Assembly: GCA_047947185.1 (NCBI GenBank)
Contig: CP170502.1
Coordinates: 3,844,001-3,908,000 of the forward strand
From: JANQJA01 sp047947185
GTDB lineage: Bacteria > Pseudomonadota > Gammaproteobacteria > Pseudomonadales > Azotimanducaceae
DNA length: 64,000 nt
Reading direction: 5' to 3'
The translations under genes were made by a program, and so were the position numbers. Shown here piece by piece: positions 16,655 through 25,166 of this stretch. The first letter of the stretch is position 1; each line of letters begins with the position of its first letter. Below the pieces are notes generated by a model. It made no database searches. It was not told the origin of the DNA and worked only from the letters and a program-made list of their open reading frames with translations.

Positions 16655-18028
16655 ATGGCGCTTTCGCAAAACCTCACCGAGGGGCCCATACCCGGGCATC
16701 TGGTGCGCATGACAATCCCCATGTTCCTGGGCATCGCCTCCATGATTGTGGCGTCCATGTCGGATACCATTTTTATTGGGCTGCTGGGCGCCACCGAGCT
16801 TGCTGCCTATAGCTTTACCTTCCCGCTGATCATGGGCCTGACTAGTGTGTCGATGGGGCTGGGTACCGGCGCTGCTTCTTTTATTGCAAGAGCGCAGGGT
16901 GCCGGTGATAGACAGCGCGTACGCAAGCTGACAACCCACGCTTTGATCCTGACCTTTCTACTGGTGTTGCTGCTGGCCGCGGTAGCGGTTACCTGGCAGC
17001 AGGAATTGTTTGCCATGATGGGTGCCACGGACGACATCTTGCCGCTGGTGGTGGACTACGTCACTGTTTATACCATCGGGCTGATGTTTTTCACGCTGCC
17101 GATGGTTGGCAGCACCATTTTACGCTCGGTCGGCAATGCCCGCATACCTGGCTATATCATGACGACAACCTCTGCCATACAGATGGTGCTCTCTCCCCTC
17201 TTGATATTTGGTCTGCTTGGCCTGCCGGAATGGGGTTTTATTGGTGCGGCCTGGGCTGGCGTTATCGCTGGTCTGCTGCGTACGGCAGGCATGGGCTGGA
17301 TCATGATCCGGGACGAACAGCTTCTGCTCTTTACCATGGATGCATTCCGCGGCGTCTGGCGCTCGGCACGGGATATACTCTATATCGGTTTGCCCTCAAT
17401 GCTCTCCAGCCTGATTGGACCTTTTACGTTTGGTGTCATCATCTGGCTCCTCGCCGCGCATGGGCCCGAGGTGGTTGCGGGGTTTGGCATCACCTCCCGC
17501 ATCGAGATGCTCCTGCAGATGATCCTGATGTCACTGTCGTCATCCGTGGGGCCGTTTGTGGGTCAGAACTGGGGTGCACGCAAGACAGAACGCATTTATG
17601 CGGGTCTGAAAGTTGCACATCGCTTCTGCTGGTTCTGGGGCTGTTGCTGTTTTGTACTGGTAGCGCCATTTGGCGAGGAGATTATCGCCCTGGTCAACGA
17701 TGATCCGCTGCTGGTGGAATCGGCCGCCTGGTACCTCTGGATTGTGCCGGCAAGTATTGGTGTGATGGGCGTTGGCGCCGTCTCAGCCTCGGTATTTGTT
17801 GCCCTGGGCAAACCGCTGCCCGGTCTTGTCATGTCAATTGCCCGAATGGCTGTGGTCTACATCCCGCTGGCGCTCCTGTTCAACAGTTGGTGGGGATATA
17901 TTGGCGTGTTTGTGGCAACGGCTGTCTCGAATCTTGTCATGGGCGTGATTTCCTACCTCTGGTCGCACCAGGTACTGAGGACAGAGATCAGGCGTCAGAT
18001 GCCGGATGCCACGCCGCAGGTTTCGTGA
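16655..18028 (+). CDS. MATE family multidrug efflux transporter
   Basis: 457-residue inner-membrane antiporter with about twelve hydrophobic segments in two homologous halves, as expected for MATE transporters. These export cationic or lipophilic compounds using a Na+ or H+ gradient. Typical features are LTEGPIPGHLVRMTIPMFLG at the N-terminus, MSDTIFIGLLGATELAAYSFTFP (first half) and SSSVGPFVGQNWGARKTER (second half); I quote these as short family blocks. ATG 16655 is chosen; an in-frame GTG at 16619 would add 12 residues unlike the family. It stands between a terminator and a convergent small gene, so it is probably transcribed alone. Substrate unknown. Confidence 0.9.
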   Translation: MALSQNLTEGPIPGHLVRMTIPMFLGIASMIVASMSDTIFIGLLGATELAAYSFTFPLIMGLTSVSMGLGTGAASFIARAQGAGDRQRVRKLTTHALILTFLLVLLLAAVAVTWQQELFAMMGATDDILPLVVDYVTVYTIGLMFFTLPMVGSTILRSVGNARIPGYIMTTTSAIQMVLSPLLIFGLLGLPEWGFIGAAWAGVIAGLLRTAGMGWIMIRDEQLLLFTMDAFRGVWRSARDILYIGLPSMLSSLIGPFTFGVIIWLLAAHGPEVVAGFGITSRIEMLLQMILMSLSSSVGPFVGQNWGARKTERIYAGLKVAHRFCWFWGCCCFVLVAPFGEEIIALVNDDPLLVESAAWYLWIVPASIGVMGVGAVSASVFVALGKPLPGLVMSIARMAVVYIPLALLFNSWWGYIGVFVATAVSNLVMGVISYLWSHQVLRTEIRRQMPDATPQVS

Positions 18029-18082
18029 CAGGATTTTGCACTGCTTGGACGCTCGATAAACGGTTTACCAATTAGAGCGGCG

Positions 18083-18433
18083 CTAGAATTTTTCCTCACC
18101 GACATGGCGATGTTCGTCCGGGAAGTCCCGGTACAGGGCAAACCGGACGTTCTGCACTTTGGAATTGACGGCATAGTGAAATGTCTCGGTTGGGTCGGTT
18201 CTGCTGGACACAGTCTTGAACGCCTCATCCAGTTGCGCCAGCCCGTCCAGTTCCAGCATCAGGTGAAACTCACCCAGGTCCGCAGGGCCAAGTCCCAGTT
18301 TCCGGCGTGTAATTCGAAAGCTGCTGACCAGGTGATCTGCCTGCAGGTGTGTTAGCCAGGATTCAGTAGCGCGGATAAATTCTGTGTCCATGACCCCGGG
18401 TTTGAGATCGCACCAGATATGGTAAATGTCCAG
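18083..18433 (-). CDS. DUF6614-like small protein with apparent CTG start
   Basis: 116-residue small protein resembling DUF6614, a family of unknown function; the match is from memory of its pattern (YHIWCDLKPGV near the start, TRRKLGLGP, GEFHLMLE, LDEAF, HYAVNSKV, ALYRDFPD). An ATG at 18391 would remove the first 14 residues, including the conserved YHIWCDLKPG block. Upstream the frame contains no ATG, GTG or TTG; CTG at 18433 has GGGGAG nine bases before it and places the start where the family begins. It lies on the same strand as the SDR gene, 102 bases downstream of it, and is convergent with the MATE gene. Confidence 0.72.
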   Translation of the reverse strand: MDIYHIWCDLKPGVMDTEFIRATESWLTHLQADHLVSSFRITRRKLGLGPADLGEFHLMLELDGLAQLDEAFKTVSSRTDPTETFHYAVNSKVQNVRFALYRDFPDEHRHVGEEKF

Positions 18434-18535
18434 GATTTGGTTCTCCCCGCGGAATTGTGTTGCCTTCCAGCCTGCTGGCGAAAGAATCGGCGCCAGACGG
18501 CGCCGATCCGATTTCTCCGGCTGGGCGGGCGCTGC

Positions 18536-19417
18536 TTATGAGCGTCGTTTGCGCTGGAACCAGCCTTCTTCTGCTGCACTCATGTCGAGGAATTTGTCCT
18601 CGTCATCCAGCAGCGTCTCCAGCGTGGCCCCCGGGCCCTGGACAACACCCTCGTTGCTGTAAACCGCAGCAAGGCTGAACCGGCCATTCCCTGCCTGGAT
18701 AATCTTGCCGTTGGGTGCGTCGTCCCTGCACATATAGAGTACCGCCGGTGTGACAAGCCCCGGGGCACGTTCCGGCGGTGGGTTGTCCAGGTCCTCCTCG
18801 CGACCGGGGATGGTGTTGGTGAGCCGGGTTGCAGCGGCGGGTGCCAGCGTGTTGACCCTCACATTATGTGAAGCACCTTCAAGTGCCAGCACGTTCATCA
18901 GCCCAACCATCCCCATCTTGGCAGCGCCGTAGTTCGCTTGCCCGAAGTTACCGAAGATGCCAGATGTCGAACTGGTCAGGACAATCCGGCCATAATTCTT
19001 GCTGTACATGATGGGCCAGGCCGCGTGGGTGACGTAGGCTGTACCATTCAGGTGCACGTTCATGACAATGTCCCAGTCATCCAGGCTCATGTTCTTGAAA
19101 GACTTGTCGCGCAGGATACCGGCATTATTCACCAGGATATCGACAGTGCCGTATGCTGCCACGGCATCGTCTACAATACTTTTTGCGCCGGCGCGGTCCG
19201 CCACGGAAGCCTTGTTGGCGATCGCTTCACCACCAGCAGCCTTGATTTCCTGCACAACCAGGTCGGCGGCATCACTCTGGCCGCTTCCATCGGCGCTGCC
19301 GCCAAGGTCGTTGACAACAACCTTTGCGCCCCGGCGGGCGAATTCCAGCGCGTGGGCCTTGCCCAGTCCACCACCCGCACCGGTGATAATCACAACCTTG
19401 TCCTTGAAATCTTCCAT
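18536..19417 (-). CDS. SDR oxidoreductase, multifunctional beta-oxidation type 3-hydroxyacyl-CoA dehydrogenase-like
   Basis: 293-residue short-chain dehydrogenase. The nucleotide motif is TGAGGGLGKAHALEF (about residues 12-26) and the NNAG motif is LVNNAGILRD. Catalytic residues are Ser in TSSTSGIFGNFGQ and YxxxK in YGAAKMG. The characteristic VVVNDLGGSADGSG and the sequence after NNAG match the dehydrogenase part of peroxisomal multifunctional enzyme 2 and its bacterial stand-alone homologues, which oxidise (3R)-hydroxyacyl-CoA with NAD. The C-terminal ~60 residues extend beyond the minimal SDR domain. A GAGGGAG ribosome site precedes ATG 19417. A role in lipid or steroid side-chain metabolism is inferred. 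Confidence 0.87.
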   Translation of the reverse strand: MEDFKDKVVIITGAGGGLGKAHALEFARRGAKVVVNDLGGSADGSGQSDAADLVVQEIKAAGGEAIANKASVADRAGAKSIVDDAVAAYGTVDILVNNAGILRDKSFKNMSLDDWDIVMNVHLNGTAYVTHAAWPIMYSKNYGRIVLTSSTSGIFGNFGQANYGAAKMGMVGLMNVLALEGASHNVRVNTLAPAAATRLTNTIPGREEDLDNPPPERAPGLVTPAVLYMCRDDAPNGKIIQAGNGRFSLAAVYSNEGVVQGPGATLETLLDDEDKFLDMSAAEEGWFQRKRRS

Positions 19418-19732
19418 TGGCTCCCTCTTGCTGCTTGATTTAAAGAGGGCCTATTACGCCAGAACCGGCGCTCTCTGGCAATTGTCCTGATGCTGCCCCC
19501 GAACTGTCTGTCGAACCCGGGCTTTGCCGATTCAAAAGTCGCGTGCAGCGCAGAAAAGCCAGTTACGCGCCACAAACCGGTTACCATCCGACACTATGGT
19601 CCAGGTGTGATCAATCTGCCTGGCGCCTTCCTTCCTTCCTTGAGGGTTCCAACTGTGTCCTGCGCTCTACGGAGGCCGAGGAATATCACCTGCGTGTTAA
19701 TCCGGGTGTCCGGCAATGTCGTAAACCAGCCC
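19418..19732. other. Divergent promoter region, no gene seen
   Basis: 315 bases between the leftward SDR gene and the rightward lipocalin gene. Both promoters should be here. The lipocalin frame is open back to 19490 but without signal-peptide or family character before 19733. No clear operator, RNA or repeat was identified. Confidence 0.4.
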
Positions 19733-20293
19733 ATGAAACGCAAATGCGGATTTTTGGTGCTCTTGTTGATCACCATGTCAGGAGGCTGTACCAGCCAGGC
19801 AACGTCGACCATGCAGACAGTGGATTTTGTGGATATCAACCGGTTTATGGGTGATTGGTTTGTCATAGCCCACATACCGACATTCTTTGAAAAAGACGCG
19901 TTCAACGCCGTGGAACGTTATGAAATGAACGCGGACGGCACCATTGCCACGACGTTCATCTATCGAAGCGGCTCGGCGCAGGGCCCGGAGAAGGAGATGG
20001 ACGCAAAAGGTTTCATTACAGAGCCTGCCTCAAATGCGGTCTGGGGTATGCAGTTCATCTGGCCTATCAAGGCCGACTATCGCATCGTTTACCTGGATGA
20101 AGACTACTCGGTCACGATGATTGGCCGCGCCAAACGGGATTATCTTTGGATCATGGCGCGCGCACCAGAACTTGCTCCCGCGAGGCTGGAAGAACTTATA
20201 GGGTTGGCCGAGAAACTGGGCTACGATCGCAAGAGTATTCGCCTGGTGCCCCAGGTACACAACAGCCAGGTTCAAGAGGCAGTGGCCGGCTGA
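19733..20293 (+). CDS. blc: Bacterial lipocalin (Blc-type outer-membrane lipoprotein)
   Basis: 186-residue lipoprotein of the lipocalin fold. It has a signal with lipobox MSGGC (lipid-bearing Cys at about residue 19) and then the lipocalin entry motif with GDW (NRFMGDWFVIAHIPTFFE, about residues 34-51). Later conserved strands are WPIKADYRIVYLDEDYS and the third motif region DYLWIMARAP. Blc proteins bind fatty acids and lysophospholipids at the outer membrane and respond to envelope stress. Start ATG 19733 fits the signal peptide; the longer open frame does not. It precedes the phosphotriesterase-like gene by 163 bases on the same strand and may be separately transcribed. Confidence 0.88.
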   Translation: MKRKCGFLVLLLITMSGGCTSQATSTMQTVDFVDINRFMGDWFVIAHIPTFFEKDAFNAVERYEMNADGTIATTFIYRSGSAQGPEKEMDAKGFITEPASNAVWGMQFIWPIKADYRIVYLDEDYSVTMIGRAKRDYLWIMARAPELAPARLEELIGLAEKLGYDRKSIRLVPQVHNSQVQEAVAG

Positions 20294-20456
20294 TACCGGC
20301 AGGACGACGCCAGGCGCCCTGCCAGGGAGCCCACCGCCAGAGTGCCGTGATTCACGGTCCGCCGCGTCGCGAAGGTCTGCATCAGCGCAAGCTCTCCCGG
20401 GCGACCGGCGGCCCCCCATGGTGGTACATTAGGGCCGAACGATTGGAGGGCACATC

Positions 20457-21407
20457 ATGGATCAGATCAATACGGTAACCGGACCCATCAAACCGGAAGA
20501 CCTTGGTTTCACGCTGATGCATGAGCACGTTATGGTTTCCGCCAGCGGGCTCATTGATCATTACCCCGATCTGCTTGGCGAGGACCGGGAGGCGCGCGCT
20601 ATTGAAGCGCTGAAGAAAGCGAAGGCGGAAGGCATCGACACCATAGTCGATGCGACAACCTTTGACCTTGGGCGCAAGCCGCAACTGCTGGCCCATGTTG
20701 CGGCCGAATCCGGCGTCAACATCATCAATACCACGGGCTGGTGGCTTGATGTGCCCCGTTTCCTGATTGGTGTCTCGCCGAACCAGATGGCGCGGGAGTT
20801 TATCCGGGATGTTGAGGAGGGTTTCAGAGGAACGGACATCAAGGCCGGCATCCTGAAATGTGCGGCGGACTTTGAAAGCGTCACACCCCCACTGGAGGTC
20901 ATGGCACGCGCTGTGGCCCGGGCCCATCGTGAAACGGGCCTGCCCATCATGGTGCATTCCTACCCCACCGGTCAGGTGGCCAGGCGCCAGATAGAAATTT
21001 TCCGGGAAGAGGGTGTCGACCTGACCCGGGTCAAGATTGACCATTCCAACGACACAACTGATGTTGAATACCTGAAATGGATCCTGGACCAGGGGTGTTA
21101 CCTGGGACTGGATCGTTACCCCGGGCGCCTGGTTAGCCCGCACATGCGCACAGTGACGCTCAAGACCCTGATTGACCAGGGTTATGGTGACAGGCTCTGC
21201 CCCTCACACGACTGCATCTGTCTTGCTGTAGTGAAGGAGCGGCCCGATGGAACCATGCCGGAAGAGCATGAGTTTGCACGCCACAATCACCACCAGTACC
21301 TGTACATTCATCGTGAGGTGATTCCTGATCTCAAGGAAATGGGTGTTTCGGATGCACAGATAAAAACCCTTTTTGTTGACAATCCGCGCCGATTTTTTGC
21401 CGGCTGA
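20457..21407 (+). CDS. Phosphotriesterase-family metal-dependent hydrolase
   Basis: 316-residue TIM-barrel amidohydrolase of the PTE family (phosphotriesterases, PTE-like lactonases, phosphotriesterase homology proteins). All binuclear metal ligands are visible: HEH at residues 22-24, the Lys likely carboxylated at 134 (GILKCA), His167 (MVHSYP), His196 (IDHSND) and Asp252 (CPSHDC). Such enzymes hydrolyse lactones, esters or phosphotriesters. A GGAGG lies 9 bases before ATG 20457. It begins a tight rightward run with an esterase, a PilT-like ATPase and a metallo-beta-lactamase lactonase-like gene, spaced at 11-23 bases. The natural substrate is unknown. Confidence 0.88.
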   Translation: MDQINTVTGPIKPEDLGFTLMHEHVMVSASGLIDHYPDLLGEDREARAIEALKKAKAEGIDTIVDATTFDLGRKPQLLAHVAAESGVNIINTTGWWLDVPRFLIGVSPNQMAREFIRDVEEGFRGTDIKAGILKCAADFESVTPPLEVMARAVARAHRETGLPIMVHSYPTGQVARRQIEIFREEGVDLTRVKIDHSNDTTDVEYLKWILDQGCYLGLDRYPGRLVSPHMRTVTLKTLIDQGYGDRLCPSHDCICLAVVKERPDGTMPEEHEFARHNHHQYLYIHREVIPDLKEMGVSDAQIKTLFVDNPRRFFAG

Positions 21408-21418
21408 AGGAGCGCCCT

Positions 21419-22348
21419 ATGCCAATGGATGCAGCGACCCATCTCGCGCTGGGGCTTCATCTGCCGACACCAGCAGAAGCCAACGGCCGTTCCAACAAGG
21501 ATATTGTGGCGTCCCTGGGCCACCCGGGTGATGCTGCTTACCATCCATGCGCGGAAGCCTATCCTTCCCCGGAAGTTGAACCCGGTACTGTTTACAAGTT
21601 GAAATCATGGCGCGGGAGCCGGATTTATCCGGGCACATCGCGTGACATTTTTATCCACGCGACGCCGGGTGCCGGCACTGGCGCTGCCCTGGTTGTCTTC
21701 AACGATGGGGGCGCCTACTTTTCCAACGGGGGCAGTGTGCGAGCGACCTGTGTGCTGGATAGCCTGTTTGCGGCAGGGGAAATTGGGCCGACGGTAGCGG
21801 TGTTTGTGAATCCGGGCGTCCCGGGCGAAAAACTGCCCGAAACGCCCAATCTCTCTTACGACCCCAACGCGGTGCAGCGCAGCTTCGAGTACGATTCTCT
21901 TACGTCAACCTTTGGTAAGTTCCTGTTGGAGGAAGTGGAACCCCTGGTCAGCCACGAACTGGGTTATGTGCTGACGGGTGATCCCGCGAGACGCACTGTC
22001 TGCGGTATCTCCAGTGGTGGTATCTGTGCCTTCACAGTCGCCTGGCAGTTTCCGGACCAGTTTGCGCGAGTGTTGTCTCATTGTGGCTCCTTTACCAATA
22101 TCCGGGGAGGGCACAACTATCCCTACCTCATCCGTACGACGCCCAGAAAAGACATCAGGGTCTACCTCCAGAGTGGCGAAAATGACGCGACAACCCTGTT
22201 TGGCGACTGGCCCACGGCCAATCTTGCCATGGACAAGGCACTGGGTTATGCCGGCTATGATTACAGGTTTGTCTTCGGCACGGGTGGCCATACGTTGCGA
22301 CATGGCGGCGCCCTGTTTGCTGAATCACTCAGGTGGTTATGGCGGTGA
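21419..22348 (+). CDS. Alpha/beta-hydrolase esterase (enterochelin-esterase-like)
   Basis: 309-residue hydrolase resembling the Fes/esterase D group. The nucleophile elbow is GISSGG (about residues 197-202). A candidate acid lies in YLQSGENDATT, and the catalytic His is probably in GGHTLRHGG near the C-terminus. The blocks YPGTSRDIFIHATP and LVVFNDGGAYFSNGG resemble Fes-type esterases that cut ester bonds in siderophores or in small-molecule esters. There is no signal peptide. AAGGAG lies 8 bases before ATG 21419 and the start is 11 bases after the phosphotriesterase-like stop. No siderophore gene is nearby, so the label describes similarity and not role. Confidence 0.82.
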   Translation: MPMDAATHLALGLHLPTPAEANGRSNKDIVASLGHPGDAAYHPCAEAYPSPEVEPGTVYKLKSWRGSRIYPGTSRDIFIHATPGAGTGAALVVFNDGGAYFSNGGSVRATCVLDSLFAAGEIGPTVAVFVNPGVPGEKLPETPNLSYDPNAVQRSFEYDSLTSTFGKFLLEEVEPLVSHELGYVLTGDPARRTVCGISSGGICAFTVAWQFPDQFARVLSHCGSFTNIRGGHNYPYLIRTTPRKDIRVYLQSGENDATTLFGDWPTANLAMDKALGYAGYDYRFVFGTGGHTLRHGGALFAESLRWLWR

Positions 22349-22371
22349 CCGGCCCAGCGGGCGAGCGTGAC

Positions 22372-23400
22372 ATGTCGATGATGACAGCGCTCATGCGCGC
22401 CGTTGAACTGCGAGCGACAGACATCCACATTGTGGTGGGCCGGCCGGTCATGTGTCGCATTCAGGGGGAACTTGTTGCGATTGGCGAAAATAACCTCTCA
22501 GCTGCAGATGCGCGCACGCTTTGTTACTCCCTGCTTTCCTCTGCACAGGTTCGGGAGTTCGAGCATGAACTGGATCTCGATTTTGTGAAGCCGCTTGGTC
22601 GCAACCGTTTCCGCATAAACCTCAGCCACAATAACGGCACGGTAAGTGCGGTGATCCGTGTCCTCAATGTGGAACCGCTGCGACTTGAAGCCATCAGGTT
22701 GCCACCGATAGTTGAGGAGATCTGCTATCGCGACAAGGGGCTGGTGCTGGTTACCGGCACAACCAGCCAGGGTAAAACCACAACCATGGCCGCGCTGGTG
22801 GACTATATCAATCGGCATAGAAACAGGAACGTGATTACGATAGAAGACCCGATTGAATACCTGCACGAGAACAAACAATCCATCGTCAGGCAGCGTGAGG
22901 TCGGCAAGGATACCCGGTCATTTGCCACCGGTTTGAAAGCCGCCCTGCGCCAGGACCCGAACGTCATCGTGATTGGTGAAATGCGTGACTACGAGTCCAT
23001 ACAGATTGCCCTGACCGCGGCAGAAACGGGTGCCCTGGTCATGAGTACATTGCACACCCTGTCAATTGACAAGGTACTGGAGCGACTGTTGTCCTACGTC
23101 CCGAGCGACCAGGAAACCCAGATCCGCCTGATGCTCGCTGAGTCGCTGCTTTGCATCATTCACCAGGAATTGTTGTCGACGCTCGCGGGCGGCAAGCGCG
23201 TGGCCTGTGAAGTGCTGATGAACTCCAACGCGGTCCGGAACACAATCCGCAAGCGTGAAACCTATCACCTGAAATCGTTTATCCTGACCAGCGAAAAGAC
23301 CCATGGTATGCGCAGCATGAAACACTCGTTGGACCAGCTGCTGGCCGAGGAGGAAATCTCGCCGGAAACCTATGAGCAGGTGCTTGTCAATTATGCGTAA
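22372..23400 (+). CDS. PilT-like secretion/retraction ATPase, divergent
   Basis: 342-residue cytoplasmic ATPase of the PilT group. It has the N-terminal DIHIVVG segment, Walker A GTTSQGKTT (replacing the usual GPTGSGKST), and Asp box ITIEDPIEYLHENKQSIVRQ (given as the family block). Walker B is VIVIGEMRD, the His box begins TGALVMSTLHTLSIDK, and the C-terminal region resembling the PilT AIRNLIRE motif reads NAVRNTIRKR. All catalytic boxes are present, so it is probably active, but it is clearly not the PilU at 9.8 kb. The open frame extends to GTG 22333; ATG 22372 fits family starts better. It sits among hydrolase genes, not pilus genes, which is unusual. Confidence 0.85.
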   Translation: MSMMTALMRAVELRATDIHIVVGRPVMCRIQGELVAIGENNLSAADARTLCYSLLSSAQVREFEHELDLDFVKPLGRNRFRINLSHNNGTVSAVIRVLNVEPLRLEAIRLPPIVEEICYRDKGLVLVTGTTSQGKTTTMAALVDYINRHRNRNVITIEDPIEYLHENKQSIVRQREVGKDTRSFATGLKAALRQDPNVIVIGEMRDYESIQIALTAAETGALVMSTLHTLSIDKVLERLLSYVPSDQETQIRLMLAESLLCIIHQELLSTLAGGKRVACEVLMNSNAVRNTIRKRETYHLKSFILTSEKTHGMRSMKHSLDQLLAEEEISPETYEQVLVNYA

Positions 23401-23415
23401 GGTGAATGGAGGCAA

Positions 23416-24165
23416 ATGAGCGTGATCCGGCTGATTCCAATTGAAAGTGGCTTTCTCAGGACTGATGCCAGCGTGCTGTGTGACGGGGCAAAAGGTCCTG
23501 TCAGGGTGCCGGTTTGTTGCTGGGTGGTTGTGCATCCCCGCGGTACCCTTATTTTTGATACGGGCCTGCACAGCGATCTGCAGCAGGATCCAGCGCGACT
23601 GGGAGGGCTTGCCCGGATTTTCGGGATTGAAATGCAGCATGATCTTGGTGCCGCGCTTGAACAACAACAGGTGGATGCAACCAGCATTGACTATATCGTG
23701 TTCAGTCACCTCCACTGGGACCACAGTGGCGGGACACGTGCTATCCCCAATGCCACCATTCTTGTGCAGCAGGATGAATGGGCATTTGGCCAGACCGAGG
23801 AATTTGTCAGCAATACGGCTTTTGCTGCCAGCGATTTTGACCTGGGGCATCCGGTAACAGAGGTACGGGGGCACCACGATATCTTTGGCGACGGCTCTGT
23901 GGTGTGTGTACCCACCCCGGGCCACACGCCGGGTCACCAGTCACTGCGGGTAGAACTCGACAGTGGGAGCGTATTGCTCACCGGCGACTGTTGTTACTGG
24001 CAGCACATGCTGGATAAGGATCTGGTGCCGCCTTTTGGCTTTGATATCCCGCAGCAACGCGCGTCGATGGCACTGCTTCGGAAATTGCAGGGCGAAGGTG
24101 TGCGGCTGATTTTTGGCCATGATGCGGATCAGTGGCAAACCCTGGGCGGTGTTGAACTCACCTGA
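23416..24165 (+). CDS. Metallo-beta-lactamase-fold lactonase-like protein (AHL lactonase family)
   Basis: 249-residue metallo-beta-lactamase fold hydrolase. The metal-binding HxHxDH is at residues 98-103 (SHLHWDHSGG), His170 is in PTPGHTPGH, the bridging Asp191 in LLTGDCCYW, and a late His in IFGHDADQW. Sequence layout and length match the N-acyl-homoserine lactonase (AttM/AiiA-like) branch, which opens the lactone ring of quorum-sensing signals; other small lactones are possible. Short GGAGG upstream of ATG 23416, 15 bases after the PilT-like stop. With the PTE-family enzyme it makes two lactonase-capable families in one run. Confidence 0.85.
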   Translation: MSVIRLIPIESGFLRTDASVLCDGAKGPVRVPVCCWVVVHPRGTLIFDTGLHSDLQQDPARLGGLARIFGIEMQHDLGAALEQQQVDATSIDYIVFSHLHWDHSGGTRAIPNATILVQQDEWAFGQTEEFVSNTAFAASDFDLGHPVTEVRGHHDIFGDGSVVCVPTPGHTPGHQSLRVELDSGSVLLTGDCCYWQHMLDKDLVPPFGFDIPQQRASMALLRKLQGEGVRLIFGHDADQWQTLGGVELT

Positions 24166-24199
24166 ATGCAGTTTCGGTTGGTCCCGGGATATTCGCCTG

Positions 24200-25069
24200 T
24201 TACAGATGTTCTTCGAACCATTCCCGCGCCATGCGCGCGCTCTCCTGGTAGTTGGTGCTGTAGATGTCGTAGTGTGTTCCAGGGAAGACATGGTACTTCA
24301 CGGTTGTGGATGACGGGATGGCATTTTTGGCAGCCAGGCCAGAATTCTCGCGTCCACCGTATTCCTCTTCTTCCTGGTCGATAATCAGCGTGGGCGCGAT
24401 GATGTTCCGGGCAGCAACGCGTGGCAGGTAGCGCCACATGGTGCGGAAATCACCGGCCCCTTTCAGGGAATCCGGCATGCCGGCGGGACGGGGCACAATG
24501 TCCACTTCCCCTTTTGCCATGCGGGTTGCGATTGCCTGACCCTCGTCCGGGATTGCAGCAAAGCCGCGGCTATCCGGGGCCTGACCCATACCCGGCACCT
24601 GGCTGACAATGGCCTTGATCCTTGGGTCGGTACCACCGAGGTAGATCGCATGTCCGCCGCCAAAGCTGGAACCCCAGATGCCAATGCGCGCCGGGTCGAC
24701 ACAGTCCAGCGCAACCAGGTAGTCGAGCACGTTGTGGATGTCCCGGTTTTGATCCAGCGGGTCCACTATCTCGCGTACCGGTTTGGCGCGAACGGTCATG
24801 TAGCCGTCTTTGTCGACTGCCGGTTGCTTGTCCATGGTCACGAGGCGCGCGTCGCTCTCGAACCAGCCGCGATAGTCAAACGTCATGCAGACAAAACCGG
24901 CCTCGCTGAAGTAGGGTGCATAGGTATTGCTGAGGTGGGACTTGGGCCCGGCCCAGCCGTGGCACAGGAGTATCGCTGGCCGTTTGCTGCCGGCAGGGAG
25001 ATTTTCGGGTCTGAAAATATCCGCACTGAGCCTGGTGCCCTCGCTCCAGACTGTCACCGTTTCTTTCAT
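24200..25069 (-). CDS. Alpha/beta hydrolase (dienelactone hydrolase/X-Pro peptidase-like)
   Basis: 289-residue soluble alpha/beta hydrolase. The oxyanion region is LLCHGWAGPKSH, the nucleophile motif is GIWGSSFGGGH (Ser about residue 154), a candidate Asp lies in TLIIDQEEEEYGG, and the catalytic His in FPGTHYDIY near the C-terminus. The N-terminal segment VTVWSEGTRLSADIFRPE matches the group of hydrolases related to X-Pro dipeptidyl peptidases and cocaine-esterase-like acylhydrolases. No signal peptide. GGGAG lies 10 bases before ATG 25069. It is convergent with the lactonase gene and co-directional with the methyltransferase that follows at 25.2-26.0 kb upstream of it. Substrate unknown. Confidence 0.83.
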   Translation of the reverse strand: MKETVTVWSEGTRLSADIFRPENLPAGSKRPAILLCHGWAGPKSHLSNTYAPYFSEAGFVCMTFDYRGWFESDARLVTMDKQPAVDKDGYMTVRAKPVREIVDPLDQNRDIHNVLDYLVALDCVDPARIGIWGSSFGGGHAIYLGGTDPRIKAIVSQVPGMGQAPDSRGFAAIPDEGQAIATRMAKGEVDIVPRPAGMPDSLKGAGDFRTMWRYLPRVAARNIIAPTLIIDQEEEEYGGRENSGLAAKNAIPSSTTVKYHVFPGTHYDIYSTNYQESARMAREWFEEHL

Positions 25070-25166
25070 TGTCGTCCGCTCCCTCTCTGAGTCCAGGCTT
25101 TAAGCTAATGGAGGCGACACTGCCCGGTCAACCGTAGCAGCTAGCCCATTGCAGGCGGCATCAGTC

